DNA of 64,000 nt. It comes from Desulfobacca acetoxidans DSM 11109 (GTDB lineage: Bacteria; Desulfobacterota; Desulfobaccia; Desulfobaccales; Desulfobaccaceae). Made by a program: the position numbers and the translations under genes. The notes beneath the pieces are model-generated. The model made no database searches, had not been told where the DNA came from, and was given only the letters and a program-made list of their open reading frames with translations. Each line of letters begins with the position of its first letter. Position 1 is the stretch's first letter. Positions 54,967 through 64,000 of the stretch are shown here, piece by piece. The DNA is taken from NCBI RefSeq assembly GCF_000195295.1, contig NC_015388.1:2294001-2358000 (forward strand). The letters are read 5' to 3'.

Positions 54967-56501
54967 CTCTGGTCCCCCTTAACCATCACATCAGCTACAG
55001 CCACTTTGGTGGCTTTGGCTTTCTCCATCATGGCGACAAAATTGGCAGTTGACGCCTTAGTTTTATCAAGGAAGGTATTCGGATACACCCCGATCCAAAC
55101 AATAAATACTAATATCGGCAGCAGAACTACAACTTCCCGCATGGATAGGTCTTTAAGGTTACGGTTCTTCTCGTTTGTTATGGTGCCAAACATGACTCTC
55201 TGGAACATCCACAGCATATAGGCAGCAGCAAATATGACCCCCGAGGCGGCAAAGATGGCAAAGACTTTATTAGTCTTAAATGCTCCCAGCAGGATCAGAT
55301 ATTCACCGACAAACCCGTTCAGGCCGGGCAACCCGATTGACGACAGGGTAACAACCATAAATATGGTAGCGTATACCGGCATTACCTTTGATAAACCACC
55401 AAAATCGGCAATCATTCGAGTATGCCGGCGCTCATAGACCATTCCGACGATCAAAAACAAGGCCCCGGTGGAAAGCCCATGGTTGATCATCTGGATGATT
55501 CCCCCTTGGACCCCGGCCATGGTGTAAGTAAACAGACCCAGCATGACAAAACCTAAATGGCTGACAGAAGAGAACGCTACCAGCCGCTTTAAATCAACCT
55601 GCACCAGAGATACCAAGGCACCGTATACGATACCAATCACCGCCAGAATACTAAAGAGCGGCACAAAATACCAGGCGGCGTCGGGGAACATCGGCATATT
55701 AAACCGCAGGAAGCCATAGGTTCCCATCTTCAATAGGACCGCGGCCAGGATAACACTGCCAACGGTTGGGGCTTCGGTGTGAGCATCCGGCAACCAGGTG
55801 TGCACCGGAAACATCGGCACTTTAATGGCAAAAGCCAACCCGAAGGCCAGAAACATCCAAAACTGCATCATGAACGGGATCTGCAGACCGTACATCTTCA
55901 GCAGATCGAAGGTATAGACGCCGGTAACCTTGTAGTTGTAAAAATACAACACCAGGATGGCAACTAACATCAACAGACTGCCAACCATGGTGAAGATGAA
56001 AAACTTTACCGCCGCATAGATCCGCCGGGCGGGATTGCCCCATACGCCGATCAAAAGATACATCGGGATGAGCATAATTTCCCAAAAGATGTAGAAGAGG
56101 AAGAGATCCAAAGAGACAAAGACACCGATCATACCTGTCTGTAAAAACAGCAGACAGATCATAAACTCCTTTACTTTGCTCTGAATATCTTCCCAGCAGG
56201 CCAGTACGCAGATAGGAGTGATAAACGTGGTTAGCAACACCAACAGCAGGGAAATACCGTCGATGCCGATATAATAGCTGATCCCGTAGGCAGGAAACCA
56301 GCTATACCTCTCCACAAATTGCATGGCCGCTGATCCGCCGTCGAACCCGAACCATAAAGGCAACGAGATGATAAATTCCAGCAAGGCAAACGCCATGGCA
56401 GTGCCTTTTATCAGCCATTGATTTTCGCGGTTCAACATCATGATCAGGGCCACCCCGACCATGGGGAGCAGAATCAATATAGATAAAATCGGAAAATTCA
56501 T
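54963..56501 (-). CDS. nuoM: NADH-quinone oxidoreductase subunit M
   Basis: The 512-residue proton-pumping membrane subunit has signature segments FYIFWEIMLIPMYLLIGVWG, FAIKVPMFPVHTWLPDAHTE and QVDLKRLVAFSSVSHLGFVM, including the key Glu and Lys positions of the family. It lies 23 bases after nuoL. Confidence 0.96.
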   Translation of the reverse strand: MNFPILSILILLPMVGVALIMMLNRENQWLIKGTAMAFALLEFIISLPLWFGFDGGSAAMQFVERYSWFPAYGISYYIGIDGISLLLVLLTTFITPICVLACWEDIQSKVKEFMICLLFLQTGMIGVFVSLDLFLFYIFWEIMLIPMYLLIGVWGNPARRIYAAVKFFIFTMVGSLLMLVAILVLYFYNYKVTGVYTFDLLKMYGLQIPFMMQFWMFLAFGLAFAIKVPMFPVHTWLPDAHTEAPTVGSVILAAVLLKMGTYGFLRFNMPMFPDAAWYFVPLFSILAVIGIVYGALVSLVQVDLKRLVAFSSVSHLGFVMLGLFTYTMAGVQGGIIQMINHGLSTGALFLIVGMVYERRHTRMIADFGGLSKVMPVYATIFMVVTLSSIGLPGLNGFVGEYLILLGAFKTNKVFAIFAASGVIFAAAYMLWMFQRVMFGTITNEKNRNLKDLSMREVVVLLPILVFIVWIGVYPNTFLDKTKASTANFVAMMEKAKATKVAVADVMVKGDQR

Positions 56502-56524
56502 TGAGTTAACTCCTTATCCCCCTA

Positions 56525-58423
56525 CTACCGGCCAAGATAATAGCCTGTGATGACCGCTACGCCGATCAAGATCCCCAGAGCATAATTTTGGACATAGCCG
56601 GTTTCCAATTTTCTAATAACCGTGCTGAACCAATCAATAAGCCATGCCGTTCCGTTAACGGCGCCATCAATAACTTTGCTATCCGCTTCCTGCCACAAGA
56701 AAACCGATCCGTTCTTTATCGGCTCAACCACCGTGGCATCATAAATTTCATCGACATAGTACTTGTTGTAAATCAGATCATACAACACCGGAACTTTGGC
56801 CGTGACCTCGGCCGGCAATTCAGGCTGCTTGATATACATCTTGTATGCTGCGCATATACCTACAATCGCCACACCCATACTTACCAGCATCATCATGATT
56901 TCAAAAGACATTGCGTGATGAACTTCCGGACGGGCTACGTGGGTGATCGCCGGGCTTAAGAAGTCATGAAAGAGATTCCAGCCCTGAATCAGGGGAATAC
57001 CGACAAAGCCGCCTACAGTGGAAAGCACCGCTAAAACAATCAACGGTATGGTCATCACCGGGGGGGATTCATGCGGATGCACATGCGAATCCCACCGCCG
57101 TTCCCCGTAAAAGGTCATGAATATTAGACGAAACATGTAAAAAGCGGTCATTAAGGCGGCTGTCGTGGCTACCGCCCAATAGGCAACATGCCCGTCTATT
57201 AATGCCTTATAAAGAATTTCGTCCTTGCTGAAGAACCCGGCAAAAGGAAAGATCCCGGCGATGGCCAGGGTTCCGGCCATCATAACCCCGAAGGTGATTG
57301 GCATCTTGCCTCTCAAGTCACCCATCTTTCGCATATCCTGTTCGCCATGCATGCCGTGGATAACGCTGCCGGAACCGAGGAAGAGCAGGGCCTTAAAAAA
57401 AGCGTGGGTCATAAGATGGAAAATTGCTGCAATGAATGCCCCTACACCACAGGCCAGAAACATAAACCCCAACTGGCTGACGGTGGAATACGCCAGAACC
57501 CGCTTGATATCGTTCTGAGCCAGACCGATAGAGGCCGACATAAAAGCCGTAGCCAGACCAACCACCGCCACCACCGTCATTGAGATCGGCGCCAGCGCAT
57601 AGAGGGCGCTACAGCGCGCCACCATATACACGCCCGCCGTAACCATGGTGGCGGCATGGATCAGGGCGCTGACCGGAGTGGGACCTTCCATGGCATCGGG
57701 CAGCCAGGTAAAAAGGGGAATCTGGGCCGATTTACCGGTGGCCCCCAGGAAGAGCAACAGAGTAATGACGGTAACGACCACGTCCCCTACCGGCAGGCCA
57801 TGCGCCTGGGTAAAGACTTCCCGGAAGTTGATGGTCCCGAAGGTATAGAAGATGAGAAAGATGCCGAGTAAAAATCCGAAGTCGCCGACCCGGTTGACCA
57901 CAAAGGCCTTCTTGCCGGCGTCACTGGCGGATTGTTTCTCATACCAATAACCGATCAGCAGGTAAGAGCACAGCCCCACGCCTTCCCAACCGACAAACAT
58001 CAGCAGGAAGTTATTGGCCATGACCAGAATCAGCATATTAACCACAAAGAGGTTCAGGTATGAGAAGAAGCGGGGATAATCAGGATCATCATGCATATAC
58101 CCGACCGAATAGACATGGATGATAAATCCCACGCCCGAAACGACCAGGAGCATCACCAGAGATAAGGGGTCTACCAAAAAACCCGCCTGGGCATTAAAAC
58201 TTCCAGAGGTGATCCAGTTAAAGACAACCACCTCGATAGGCTTGACATTAGCAGGTAGATGGATAAATTCCCAGAAGGCTCCTATAACATAAGCAAATGA
58301 TAAACCTACAGTTACAGGCCCGACAATGCTGATTGTCTGTCTGGAAACCTTCCTGCCCAACAGGCCATTGAATAAAAAGCCGATCAACGGAAAAACAGGC
58401 ACCAACCATATGTATTCTATCAT
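56525..58423 (-). CDS. nuoL: NADH-quinone oxidoreductase subunit L
   Basis: The 632-residue distal proton-pumping subunit of complex I has VGWEGVGLCSYLLIGYWYEK, KSAQIPLFTWLPDAMEGPTP and QNDIKRVLAYSTVSQLGFMF with the conserved Lys/Glu. The C-terminal lateral helix region and a final helix (YALGILIGVAVITGYYLG) are present, as in full-length NuoL. Confidence 0.96.
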   Translation of the reverse strand: MIEYIWLVPVFPLIGFLFNGLLGRKVSRQTISIVGPVTVGLSFAYVIGAFWEFIHLPANVKPIEVVVFNWITSGSFNAQAGFLVDPLSLVMLLVVSGVGFIIHVYSVGYMHDDPDYPRFFSYLNLFVVNMLILVMANNFLLMFVGWEGVGLCSYLLIGYWYEKQSASDAGKKAFVVNRVGDFGFLLGIFLIFYTFGTINFREVFTQAHGLPVGDVVVTVITLLLFLGATGKSAQIPLFTWLPDAMEGPTPVSALIHAATMVTAGVYMVARCSALYALAPISMTVVAVVGLATAFMSASIGLAQNDIKRVLAYSTVSQLGFMFLACGVGAFIAAIFHLMTHAFFKALLFLGSGSVIHGMHGEQDMRKMGDLRGKMPITFGVMMAGTLAIAGIFPFAGFFSKDEILYKALIDGHVAYWAVATTAALMTAFYMFRLIFMTFYGERRWDSHVHPHESPPVMTIPLIVLAVLSTVGGFVGIPLIQGWNLFHDFLSPAITHVARPEVHHAMSFEIMMMLVSMGVAIVGICAAYKMYIKQPELPAEVTAKVPVLYDLIYNKYYVDEIYDATVVEPIKNGSVFLWQEADSKVIDGAVNGTAWLIDWFSTVIRKLETGYVQNYALGILIGVAVITGYYLGR

Positions 58424-58433
58424 GGCCTGCTCC

Positions 58434-58739
58434 TTACCACTTCATGATATTGAGTTCATCAACATACACGGTGCCTTTGTTGCGGAATATGACATAGATC
58501 AGAGCCAATCCCACGGCAACTTCAGCAGCCGCCACCACCATGACAAAAAACACAAACATCTGCCCGTCGATGGCCTTATAATAATCTGAGAAGGCTATGA
58601 GAGCGAGATTAACGGCATTCAACATCATCTCAATACACATGAAGATGATTATTGCATTCCGCCGGATTAACACCCCGACCACACCAATGGCGAACAGGGC
58701 GCAACTTACCGCCAAATAATAGGTTATCGGCATCACCAT
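58434..58739 (-). CDS. nuoK: NADH-quinone oxidoreductase subunit K
   Basis: The 101-residue protein has three membrane helices. Conserved Glu residues are in [20 protein letters not shown] and [20 protein letters not shown]. It is the usual size, lying 10 bases before nuoL and 24 bases after nuoJ. Confidence 0.96.
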   Translation of the reverse strand: MVMPITYYLAVSCALFAIGVVGVLIRRNAIIIFMCIEMMLNAVNLALIAFSDYYKAIDGQMFVFFVMVVAAAEVAVGLALIYVIFRNKGTVYVDELNIMKW

Positions 58740-58763
58740 GTTTATCTCCTGCGAAACCCTTAC

Positions 58764-59261
58764 TTAGTCCACTTTGGTCTTGGCCAAGATCACGGCACCT
58801 ACAACTGCGACCAGCAATAAGATTGAAGTAACTTCAAACGGCAGCAGGTAATCAGTGAAAAGTGATTTAGCCACCATTTCTGTTGTGCCAAAATCGGCCG
58901 CCATGCCTTTGCCGGGAGGCAGCTTCAATCTGGTGATGGTATAGATTACCAAAGCCGCCGTGCCTGTTGCCAAGGAAGCCCCCAGGATTTTTTGGCCGAT
59001 ATGCAGCTGCGCCCCCCCCTCCTCGGGTTGCCGTAGATTCAGCAACATAATGACAAACAGGAACAGAACCATGATGGCGCCGGCATAGACAATAATCTGT
59101 ACCGCGGCAATAAATTGAGCATTCGCCAGGAGGTATATGCCTGCCAGGGCAAAGAAGTTCAACACCAGATAGAGGGCGCTGCGCACCGGATTTACCTGGA
59201 TCACCACCATGATCCCGGAGATCAAAGCAGTTGCGGCTAATAGAAAAAATATTATGTGCAT
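58764..59261 (-). CDS. nuoJ: NADH-quinone oxidoreductase subunit J
   Basis: The 165-residue protein has five membrane helices. SALYLVLNFFALAGIYLLAN and QIIVYAGAIMVLFLFVIMLL are the family signatures, the latter with the conserved pi-bulge region. Confidence 0.95.
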   Translation of the reverse strand: MHIIFFLLAATALISGIMVVIQVNPVRSALYLVLNFFALAGIYLLANAQFIAAVQIIVYAGAIMVLFLFVIMLLNLRQPEEGGAQLHIGQKILGASLATGTAALVIYTITRLKLPPGKGMAADFGTTEMVAKSLFTDYLLPFEVTSILLLVAVVGAVILAKTKVD

Positions 59262-59283
59262 CCTTTAATCTCCTCGGACTGGA

Positions 59284-59688
59284 TTAACTCTTTTTCTTGA
59301 GCATTTCAAGATCATACAGCAAAGCACTCTTATCGTATTGCGCCAGCTCGTATTCTTTATTGAGAGCTATAGCTGCTTTGGGACAGGCTTCCTGGCAGAA
59401 ACCGCAGAATATGCATCGGGTCAAATCTATCTCAAACCTTATGGGATATTTTTCTCCGTAGGTCCCCTCGGCGGCTTCAATGGCGAGAATTGCTTGCGAA
59501 GGGCAGACCGTCTTGCACAAAGTGCAGGCAACACACTTTACCTTCCCGTTTTCATGGAGTTGCAGTTCAGGCCGCCCACGGAAGCGGTCGCTGACTGGCC
59601 GTCTTTCTTCTGGGTATTGGATCGTGATCGGCTTGGAAATAAGAGCCTTGAACGTTGTCCCCAACCCTTTAAGCAGTGGAATTATCAT
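59284..59688 (-). CDS. nuoI: NADH-quinone oxidoreductase subunit I, two [4Fe-4S]
   Basis: The 134-residue ferredoxin-like subunit has two cluster motifs, CVACTLCKTVCPSQAI and CIFCGFCQEACPKAAIAL (N6a/N6b). It carries electrons in the hydrophilic arm toward NuoB. The N-terminus is somewhat short versus longer NuoI forms but complete for function. Confidence 0.95.
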   Translation of the reverse strand: MIIPLLKGLGTTFKALISKPITIQYPEERRPVSDRFRGRPELQLHENGKVKCVACTLCKTVCPSQAILAIEAAEGTYGEKYPIRFEIDLTRCIFCGFCQEACPKAAIALNKEYELAQYDKSALLYDLEMLKKKS

Positions 59689-59697
59689 ATGGCACCT

Positions 59698-60723
59698 TTA
59701 AAAATAGAGCATGGCGACGCCGGTGATAAGTATGTTGACCAGAGCCAGGGGCAACATGACTTTCCAACCTAAATACATCAGTTGATCAAACCGGAAGCGC
59801 GGAAAGGTTCCTCTGACCCAGATGAAAAAGAAGATCACAGCAAACGTCTTTAATAAAAACCAGACCACCGGAGGTAAATACGGCCCATACCAGCCACCCA
59901 GATAGAGCGTCGTCGTGAGCGCACTGGCAATAACCACATGCCCGTATTCCCCCATCATCAACAGACCCCATTTCATCGAGCTGTATTCCGTCTGATAGCC
60001 GGCTACCAACTCATTTTCGCATTCAATGAGGTCAAACGGGGTTCGGGCACACTCCGCAAAGGCAGCGGTAAGAAAGAGGATGAACCCGAGTGGCTGATAC
60101 ACTATAAACCACATGTCCTTCTGGGCTTCCACGATCTTCACCAGGCTTAAACTCCCGGCCAGCATAAGCACCCCGATGATTGACAACCCCAAGGCCAGTT
60201 CGTAGCTAATCATCTGGGCCGACAGCCGCAACCCGCCAAGGAGCGAATACTTGTTGTTCGACGCCCAACCGCCGATAACTGCACCATACACTGCCATTCC
60301 CGCCACTGCAAAGATATAGAGGATGCCGATATTAACATCCGCAATCACCCCGCGGTTCAGACTGGCCACCGTCAGATCAAGGGTTTGACCATAAATGGTA
60401 ATCTGGTCCGGTAGTATCTTATCTGCAAAAGGAATCGCCGCTAAAGGCAGAAACGCCGTCAATCCGACAATCATCGGCGCCAGCACAAACAAGACTTTAT
60501 TTGCACTTGGCGGGGTAAAATCCTCTTTAAAGATCAGTTTGATCGCATCTGCCAGGGGCTGCAATAATCCCCAGGGACCTACCCGATTGGGACCGTAACG
60601 GAATTGGAGAAAACCCAAAACCTTACGCTCCATCAGCACGACGTAGGCGATGGTAGTGAGAAACACCACAAAGACAATGAGCGTCTTCACCACCAGGACC
60701 CCGACTAGTAACGGCAGGTTCAT
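59698..60723 (-). CDS. nuoH: NADH-quinone oxidoreductase subunit H
   Basis: The 341-residue membrane subunit lines the quinone-binding region. MERKVLGFLQFRYGPNRVGP, FAECARTPFDLIECENELVA and GYQTEYSSMKWGLLMMGEYG are the family signatures. It starts 5 bases after nuoG ends. Confidence 0.96.
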   Translation of the reverse strand: MNLPLLVGVLVVKTLIVFVVFLTTIAYVVLMERKVLGFLQFRYGPNRVGPWGLLQPLADAIKLIFKEDFTPPSANKVLFVLAPMIVGLTAFLPLAAIPFADKILPDQITIYGQTLDLTVASLNRGVIADVNIGILYIFAVAGMAVYGAVIGGWASNNKYSLLGGLRLSAQMISYELALGLSIIGVLMLAGSLSLVKIVEAQKDMWFIVYQPLGFILFLTAAFAECARTPFDLIECENELVAGYQTEYSSMKWGLLMMGEYGHVVIASALTTTLYLGGWYGPYLPPVVWFLLKTFAVIFFFIWVRGTFPRFRFDQLMYLGWKVMLPLALVNILITGVAMLYF

Positions 60724-60727
60724 AGCT

Positions 60728-63376
60728 TTAACCCTTCTGAATAGTCACGCGACAAAGGTTTGAATTTAAGGTTAAGGTGTTCGCCATCGGGTCAGCAAAA
60801 TGATCCGCCAGGAAGACCACCCCCGCCGGCATCTCCTCCGTGAGCGCCACCGTGACCGCAATACTACCCTGATTCGAACTGACAGTAACTTTTTCAGCAG
60901 CTGCAATCCCTAGAGCAGCAGCGTCATCCGGATTCATCTTCAACACCTGCCCGGAGAGGATGGTCATCGGACCGGCCGCCCAAGTGGTGAAGCTGCCAGA
61001 ATGCCCCATGGTTTTCCCGACGATGAGGGTAAACGGCCCCTCTCCCGAAATATCCACCTCGGGACTAAAGGGGACAAACGTGCCTTTAACCTCCGCGGTG
61101 ATAGACGGACAGGGCCAGCGGTAACCGGGCTGGATTCCGGCATAGAGCGGCATGCCTGCCGACATCTCTCTAAAGATGTCCTCTTCATTGGCATACTCCA
61201 TGGGAACATCCAGCTTTCGACTGAGGTCAGCAATGATCTGCCAACCGGGCCTGACTCCATTGGTGCCAACCGCGGCTTGCAATCTCCCCAGTTTGCCGTC
61301 GGTGTTGGTGTAGGTGCCGTTCACTTCAGCATGAATGGCGACCGGCAACACGACATCGGCTACCTTGGCCGTCTCCGTCATAAAGGCGCCTTGCATGACA
61401 ATAAATTTAGCCTTCTGCAAAATACCCAGCACCCGTGTACTATTGGGCAACTGCCGCACCATGTCGCCGCCCATGATATAAAAGGCCTGCGGCGCATTAA
61501 CGGCGTTATTTTCCAGTTTGCTCAGAGCTTCATCCAGCGGCATCCCGGCAAGGGTCGAAGGCGCCTTTCCCCATATGTCAGTAAAGGCCGTCCCGCCGCC
61601 TAATTCCTGATAGCCCGGCAGCAGGTTGGGCAGCACCCCGACGTCGCAGACACCGTGAGTGTTATTTTTCTCCGCGATGGGGTAGAGCCCGCTGCCTGGA
61701 TTGCACGGCTGGCCGATAAGCAGGAAAAGATTAGCGATAGCCACGGCGTTTTCTTTGCCTTGGACCTGAGCCAGCACATCATTGCCGAAGATAATCGCCG
61801 GCGCTTGGGCCTGAGCCAAAAGCTTTCCAGCTTCTCGCAGGTCCCCGACCAGAACACCGGTCCTGCTTTTGATATCCTGCAAAGGCGCCTTCAGCAGGTT
61901 CTCTTTGAAAACCTCGAAACCCTCGGCTGCTAAATAGGGCTCATGGCCAGGCTTGCCCTCGAGCACCGCCTCCATCAAGCCGACCAGCAAGGCCCGTTCG
62001 CTTCCCGGTTTATAGCGCATTTTAAGGTGTGCATACCGATCATATTTGGTTTTCCGGGGATTGGCGACGATCAACCGGAAATTTTCATTTTGCAGGGCCT
62101 TCATGAGCTGCCAACCATAAGGCGGCATTTCCGGCGTAACATCAGCACCCAGGACCAGCACGACGTCAGCCTGAGATAATTTCTCGCAATCGCCTAACAC
62201 AAAAGGAAAGCCTTTGCCTTTGGCGCCTTCCTCCAACATGAGCGGGCTGTGAAACGGCTTGCTGATTTTCTGCCGCTCCGGATTGATCCCTTCAATCTCA
62301 GGCTTGCCGAAGACCTCGGCTATCCCCTCCAAGGCCCGGAGATAGTTATATCTGGCCGGGTTGTCGATCTGATTTGATCCCAAACCGACTCGGAAGAGTT
62401 TCTGCAAGAGATAATTGGCTTCATTCGAGGCCCGGGGAGATCCGATGCCATAGACGGCGCCGGAACCGCTCTTGGCCATCACCTGCATCAAACCTTGTGC
62501 GGCGAACTCCAACGCCTCGTCCCAGGTAGCCTCGACGAACTGTCCACCCTTCTTAATGAGAGGAGTCTTGATCCGTTCCGGCGAATTCAAGACGCCAAAA
62601 CCGAAGCGACCCCGCATACAAAGGAGCGGATTCTCCGCCTCCCGGCTGACTCGCAGGACCTTGCCATCCTTGACGTTCACCTGGTAATTACAACCCCCGC
62701 CGCAGAACTGGCAAATGGTCTCCGATTGCGTCATCTCCCAACTGCGGGCGCTGTACTTGAACAGCTTATTGATCAAGGCCCCGACCGGACAGACCTCAAT
62801 ACAGGTGCCACAGAACTCGCAGTTCAATGGCTGCTGACCGCTGCCCAGATCCGTGAAATATCCCCGGTTCTCAAAATTAATGGCGCTGGCCCCTACCCTC
62901 TCCCGACAGACGCGCACACACCGGCCGCAGGTGACGCACCGGGTGTTATAACGTTCGATGAGGGGCGATTCAACATCATTGTTTATGGGCTTACGCGCCG
63001 CTTCATAATCTACTTCGGCTATGCCAAGTTCATGCGTGAGATTCTGCAGCTCGCATTCGCCCCCTTTGTCACACCAGGGGCAATCCAGCGGGTGGTTGAC
63101 CAGCATGAATTTCACCAATTCCCGACGGATACTCTTGATCCGCTCGGAATTGGTAATAACTTCCATCCCCTCGCTCACCCTGGTGGTACAGGCGGGTTGC
63201 GGTCTGGGGGGGCCGGGCTTGACTTCCACCACGCAAATCCGGCACGAGCCGATGGCTTTGATAGCCGGATGGTAGCAGAGAAAGGGTATACGTATTCCGT
63301 TCGCCTGCGCAGCCTGGAGAATAGTTTTTCCCTCTTCCACCTGTATTGCTTTGCCATCGATCGTCAGATTGATCAT
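60728..63376 (-). CDS. nuoG: NADH-quinone oxidoreductase subunit G
   Basis: The 882-residue iron-sulfur subunit has an N-terminal [2Fe-2S] domain (FLCYHPAIKAIGSCRICVVE). Next come the HPLDCPWCDKGGECELQ motif (cluster N3 type), two ferredoxin motifs (TRCVTCGRCVRVCRE, CEFCGTCIEVCPVG), and a molybdopterin-oxidoreductase-like domain starting with the Cys motif ICQFCGGGCNY. The usual electron-input subunits NuoE and NuoF are not encoded next to it. It directly follows nuoD with a 46-base gap. Confidence 0.95.
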   Translation of the reverse strand: MINLTIDGKAIQVEEGKTILQAAQANGIRIPFLCYHPAIKAIGSCRICVVEVKPGPPRPQPACTTRVSEGMEVITNSERIKSIRRELVKFMLVNHPLDCPWCDKGGECELQNLTHELGIAEVDYEAARKPINNDVESPLIERYNTRCVTCGRCVRVCRERVGASAINFENRGYFTDLGSGQQPLNCEFCGTCIEVCPVGALINKLFKYSARSWEMTQSETICQFCGGGCNYQVNVKDGKVLRVSREAENPLLCMRGRFGFGVLNSPERIKTPLIKKGGQFVEATWDEALEFAAQGLMQVMAKSGSGAVYGIGSPRASNEANYLLQKLFRVGLGSNQIDNPARYNYLRALEGIAEVFGKPEIEGINPERQKISKPFHSPLMLEEGAKGKGFPFVLGDCEKLSQADVVLVLGADVTPEMPPYGWQLMKALQNENFRLIVANPRKTKYDRYAHLKMRYKPGSERALLVGLMEAVLEGKPGHEPYLAAEGFEVFKENLLKAPLQDIKSRTGVLVGDLREAGKLLAQAQAPAIIFGNDVLAQVQGKENAVAIANLFLLIGQPCNPGSGLYPIAEKNNTHGVCDVGVLPNLLPGYQELGGGTAFTDIWGKAPSTLAGMPLDEALSKLENNAVNAPQAFYIMGGDMVRQLPNSTRVLGILQKAKFIVMQGAFMTETAKVADVVLPVAIHAEVNGTYTNTDGKLGRLQAAVGTNGVRPGWQIIADLSRKLDVPMEYANEEDIFREMSAGMPLYAGIQPGYRWPCPSITAEVKGTFVPFSPEVDISGEGPFTLIVGKTMGHSGSFTTWAAGPMTILSGQVLKMNPDDAAALGIAAAEKVTVSSNQGSIAVTVALTEEMPAGVVFLADHFADPMANTLTLNSNLCRVTIQKG

Positions 63377-63422
63377 TGTTATTTCCTAATAGTTTGACAG
63401 GTATCGGTCGTCATCGCTGTGC

Positions 63423-64000
63423 TTACCGGTCCACGTCGGCTAACACAATATCCATCGTTCCAATGAGGGCAATAATATCAGACAACAGACGCCCTTTTGC
63501 CAATATCTTGGTGGGTGACAGGTTAATAAACGACGGACCCCTGACCTTCACCCGGAATGGTTTCGGACTGCCGTCACTGATGATATAAAAGCCCAACTCG
63601 CCTTTGGGGGCCTCAATAGCATGATAAACCTCGCCCGCAGGAGGAGTCAGACCTCTTTCAATAAGCAGAAAATGATTAATTAATGCTTCAATATTGTTAT
63701 ACACCTTCTCCTTGGGAGGCAGGCTGACCGTGGGATCATCGACGTTGACCTCTCCCTCCGGCAGCTTTTCCAACACCTGCCGACAGATCCGGTTGCTCTG
63801 CACCATCTCCTCCATGCGAACCAGATAGCGGTCGTAGGTGTCGCCATTCTGTCCCAAAGGCACGACAAAGTCAAAATCCTGGTAGCTGGAATACGGCGTA
63901 TCCCGCCGAATATCCCAATCAACCCCCGAACCGCGGGCCATGGGACCGGACCAACCCCAATCGATGGCCTCTTCTCTAGTCATAATGCCCACGTCCTTGG
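63423..64000 (-). CDS. nuoD: NADH-quinone oxidoreductase subunit D, N-terminus cut by window edge
   Basis: The last 192 or so residues of NuoD are visible. They include GIMTREEAIDWGWSGPMARG, DFVVPLGQNGDTYDRYLVRM, and APKGELGFYIISDGSPKPFR near the quinone-side site, then the usual C-terminal IGTMDIVLADVDR. The frame stays open to the last base. Separate nuoC and nuoB would be expected beyond the edge. Confidence 0.96.
   Translation of the reverse strand, partial: KDVGIMTREEAIDWGWSGPMARGSGVDWDIRRDTPYSSYQDFDFVVPLGQNGDTYDRYLVRMEEMVQSNRICRQVLEKLPEGEVNVDDPTVSLPPKEKVYNNIEALINHFLLIERGLTPPAGEVYHAIEAPKGELGFYIISDGSPKPFRVKVRGPSFINLSPTKILAKGRLLSDIIALIGTMDIVLADVDR

Overview
The window looks like chromosome from a Gram-negative, strictly respiratory or fermentative anaerobe of the former Deltaproteobacteria (Desulfobacterota, perhaps a Desulfobacca/Syntrophobacterales-type lineage). 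This is an inference from gene content: LPS transport and Kdo genes, a TamA/TamB pair, a complex I operon without nuoE/nuoF, a Tad/Flp pilus cluster, and an rpoN-hpf-ptsN-rapZ-EIIA(Man) block. No 16S rRNA or tRNA gene was seen. Both window edges cut genes: a TPR lipoprotein at base 1 and nuoD at base 64000.

Layout. 1-8.4 kb: TPR lipoprotein (partial), a class I glutamine amidotransferase, a split YeeE/YedE sulfur-transport pair, a tiny secreted Lys-rich protein, gpmA, a histone-deacetylase-fold (AcuC-like) enzyme, a CHASE2 nucleotide cyclase and a 37-residue membrane protein. 8.4-14.4 kb: typA, an orphan ABC ATPase, and an operon of cysteine desulfurase, EamA permease and UPF0280 protein. 14.4-21.9 kb: a one-strand ion and osmotic-stress set (CBS protein, CPA2 antiporter with TrkA domains, TreT-like trehalose synthase, P2-type cation ATPase, truncated DUF389 gene). 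22.5-30.3 kb: MBL-fold hydrolase, tamA, tamB and a sugar/aminoglycoside-type kinase. 30.9-38.7 kb: a Tad/Flp pilus cluster on the minus strand (two flp pilins, cpaB, cpaE, cpaF, tadB, tadC, then a lytic transglycosylase). No secretin, prepilin peptidase or minor pseudopilin gene is visible in it. 39.7-42.7 kb: a divergent AAA+ ATPase and a polytopic membrane protein. 42.9-53.4 kb: an HU/IHF gene, the 4.5S SRP RNA, pyrG-kdsA-kdsC-lptC-lptA-lptB, rpoN-hpf-ptsN-rapZ-EIIA(Man)-rimI. 53.5-64 kb: nuoN-M-L-K-J-I-H-G-D, read on the minus strand.

How the genes work together. kdsA and kdsC make Kdo and lptCAB export LPS. TamA/TamB serve the outer membrane. pyrG supplies CTP, which the pathway needs to activate Kdo. 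RpoN, HPF, PtsN, RapZ and an EIIA(Man) form a regulatory PTS-like block. The Tad genes would build a thin adhesive pilus, with the transglycosylase opening peptidoglycan.

Most notable signals. (1) The cation ATPase carries a 38-residue unit three times in tandem in its P domain. (2) Several interlinked families of palindromic, MITE-like intergenic repeats are present. They include tandem arrays inside the Tad cluster and one element with long terminal inverted repeats. (3) The Tad cluster is incomplete, with a repeat-filled gap between cpaB and cpaE. (4) The nuo operon jumps from nuoD straight to nuoG. I found no CRISPR array, prophage, IS transposase or obvious defence system.
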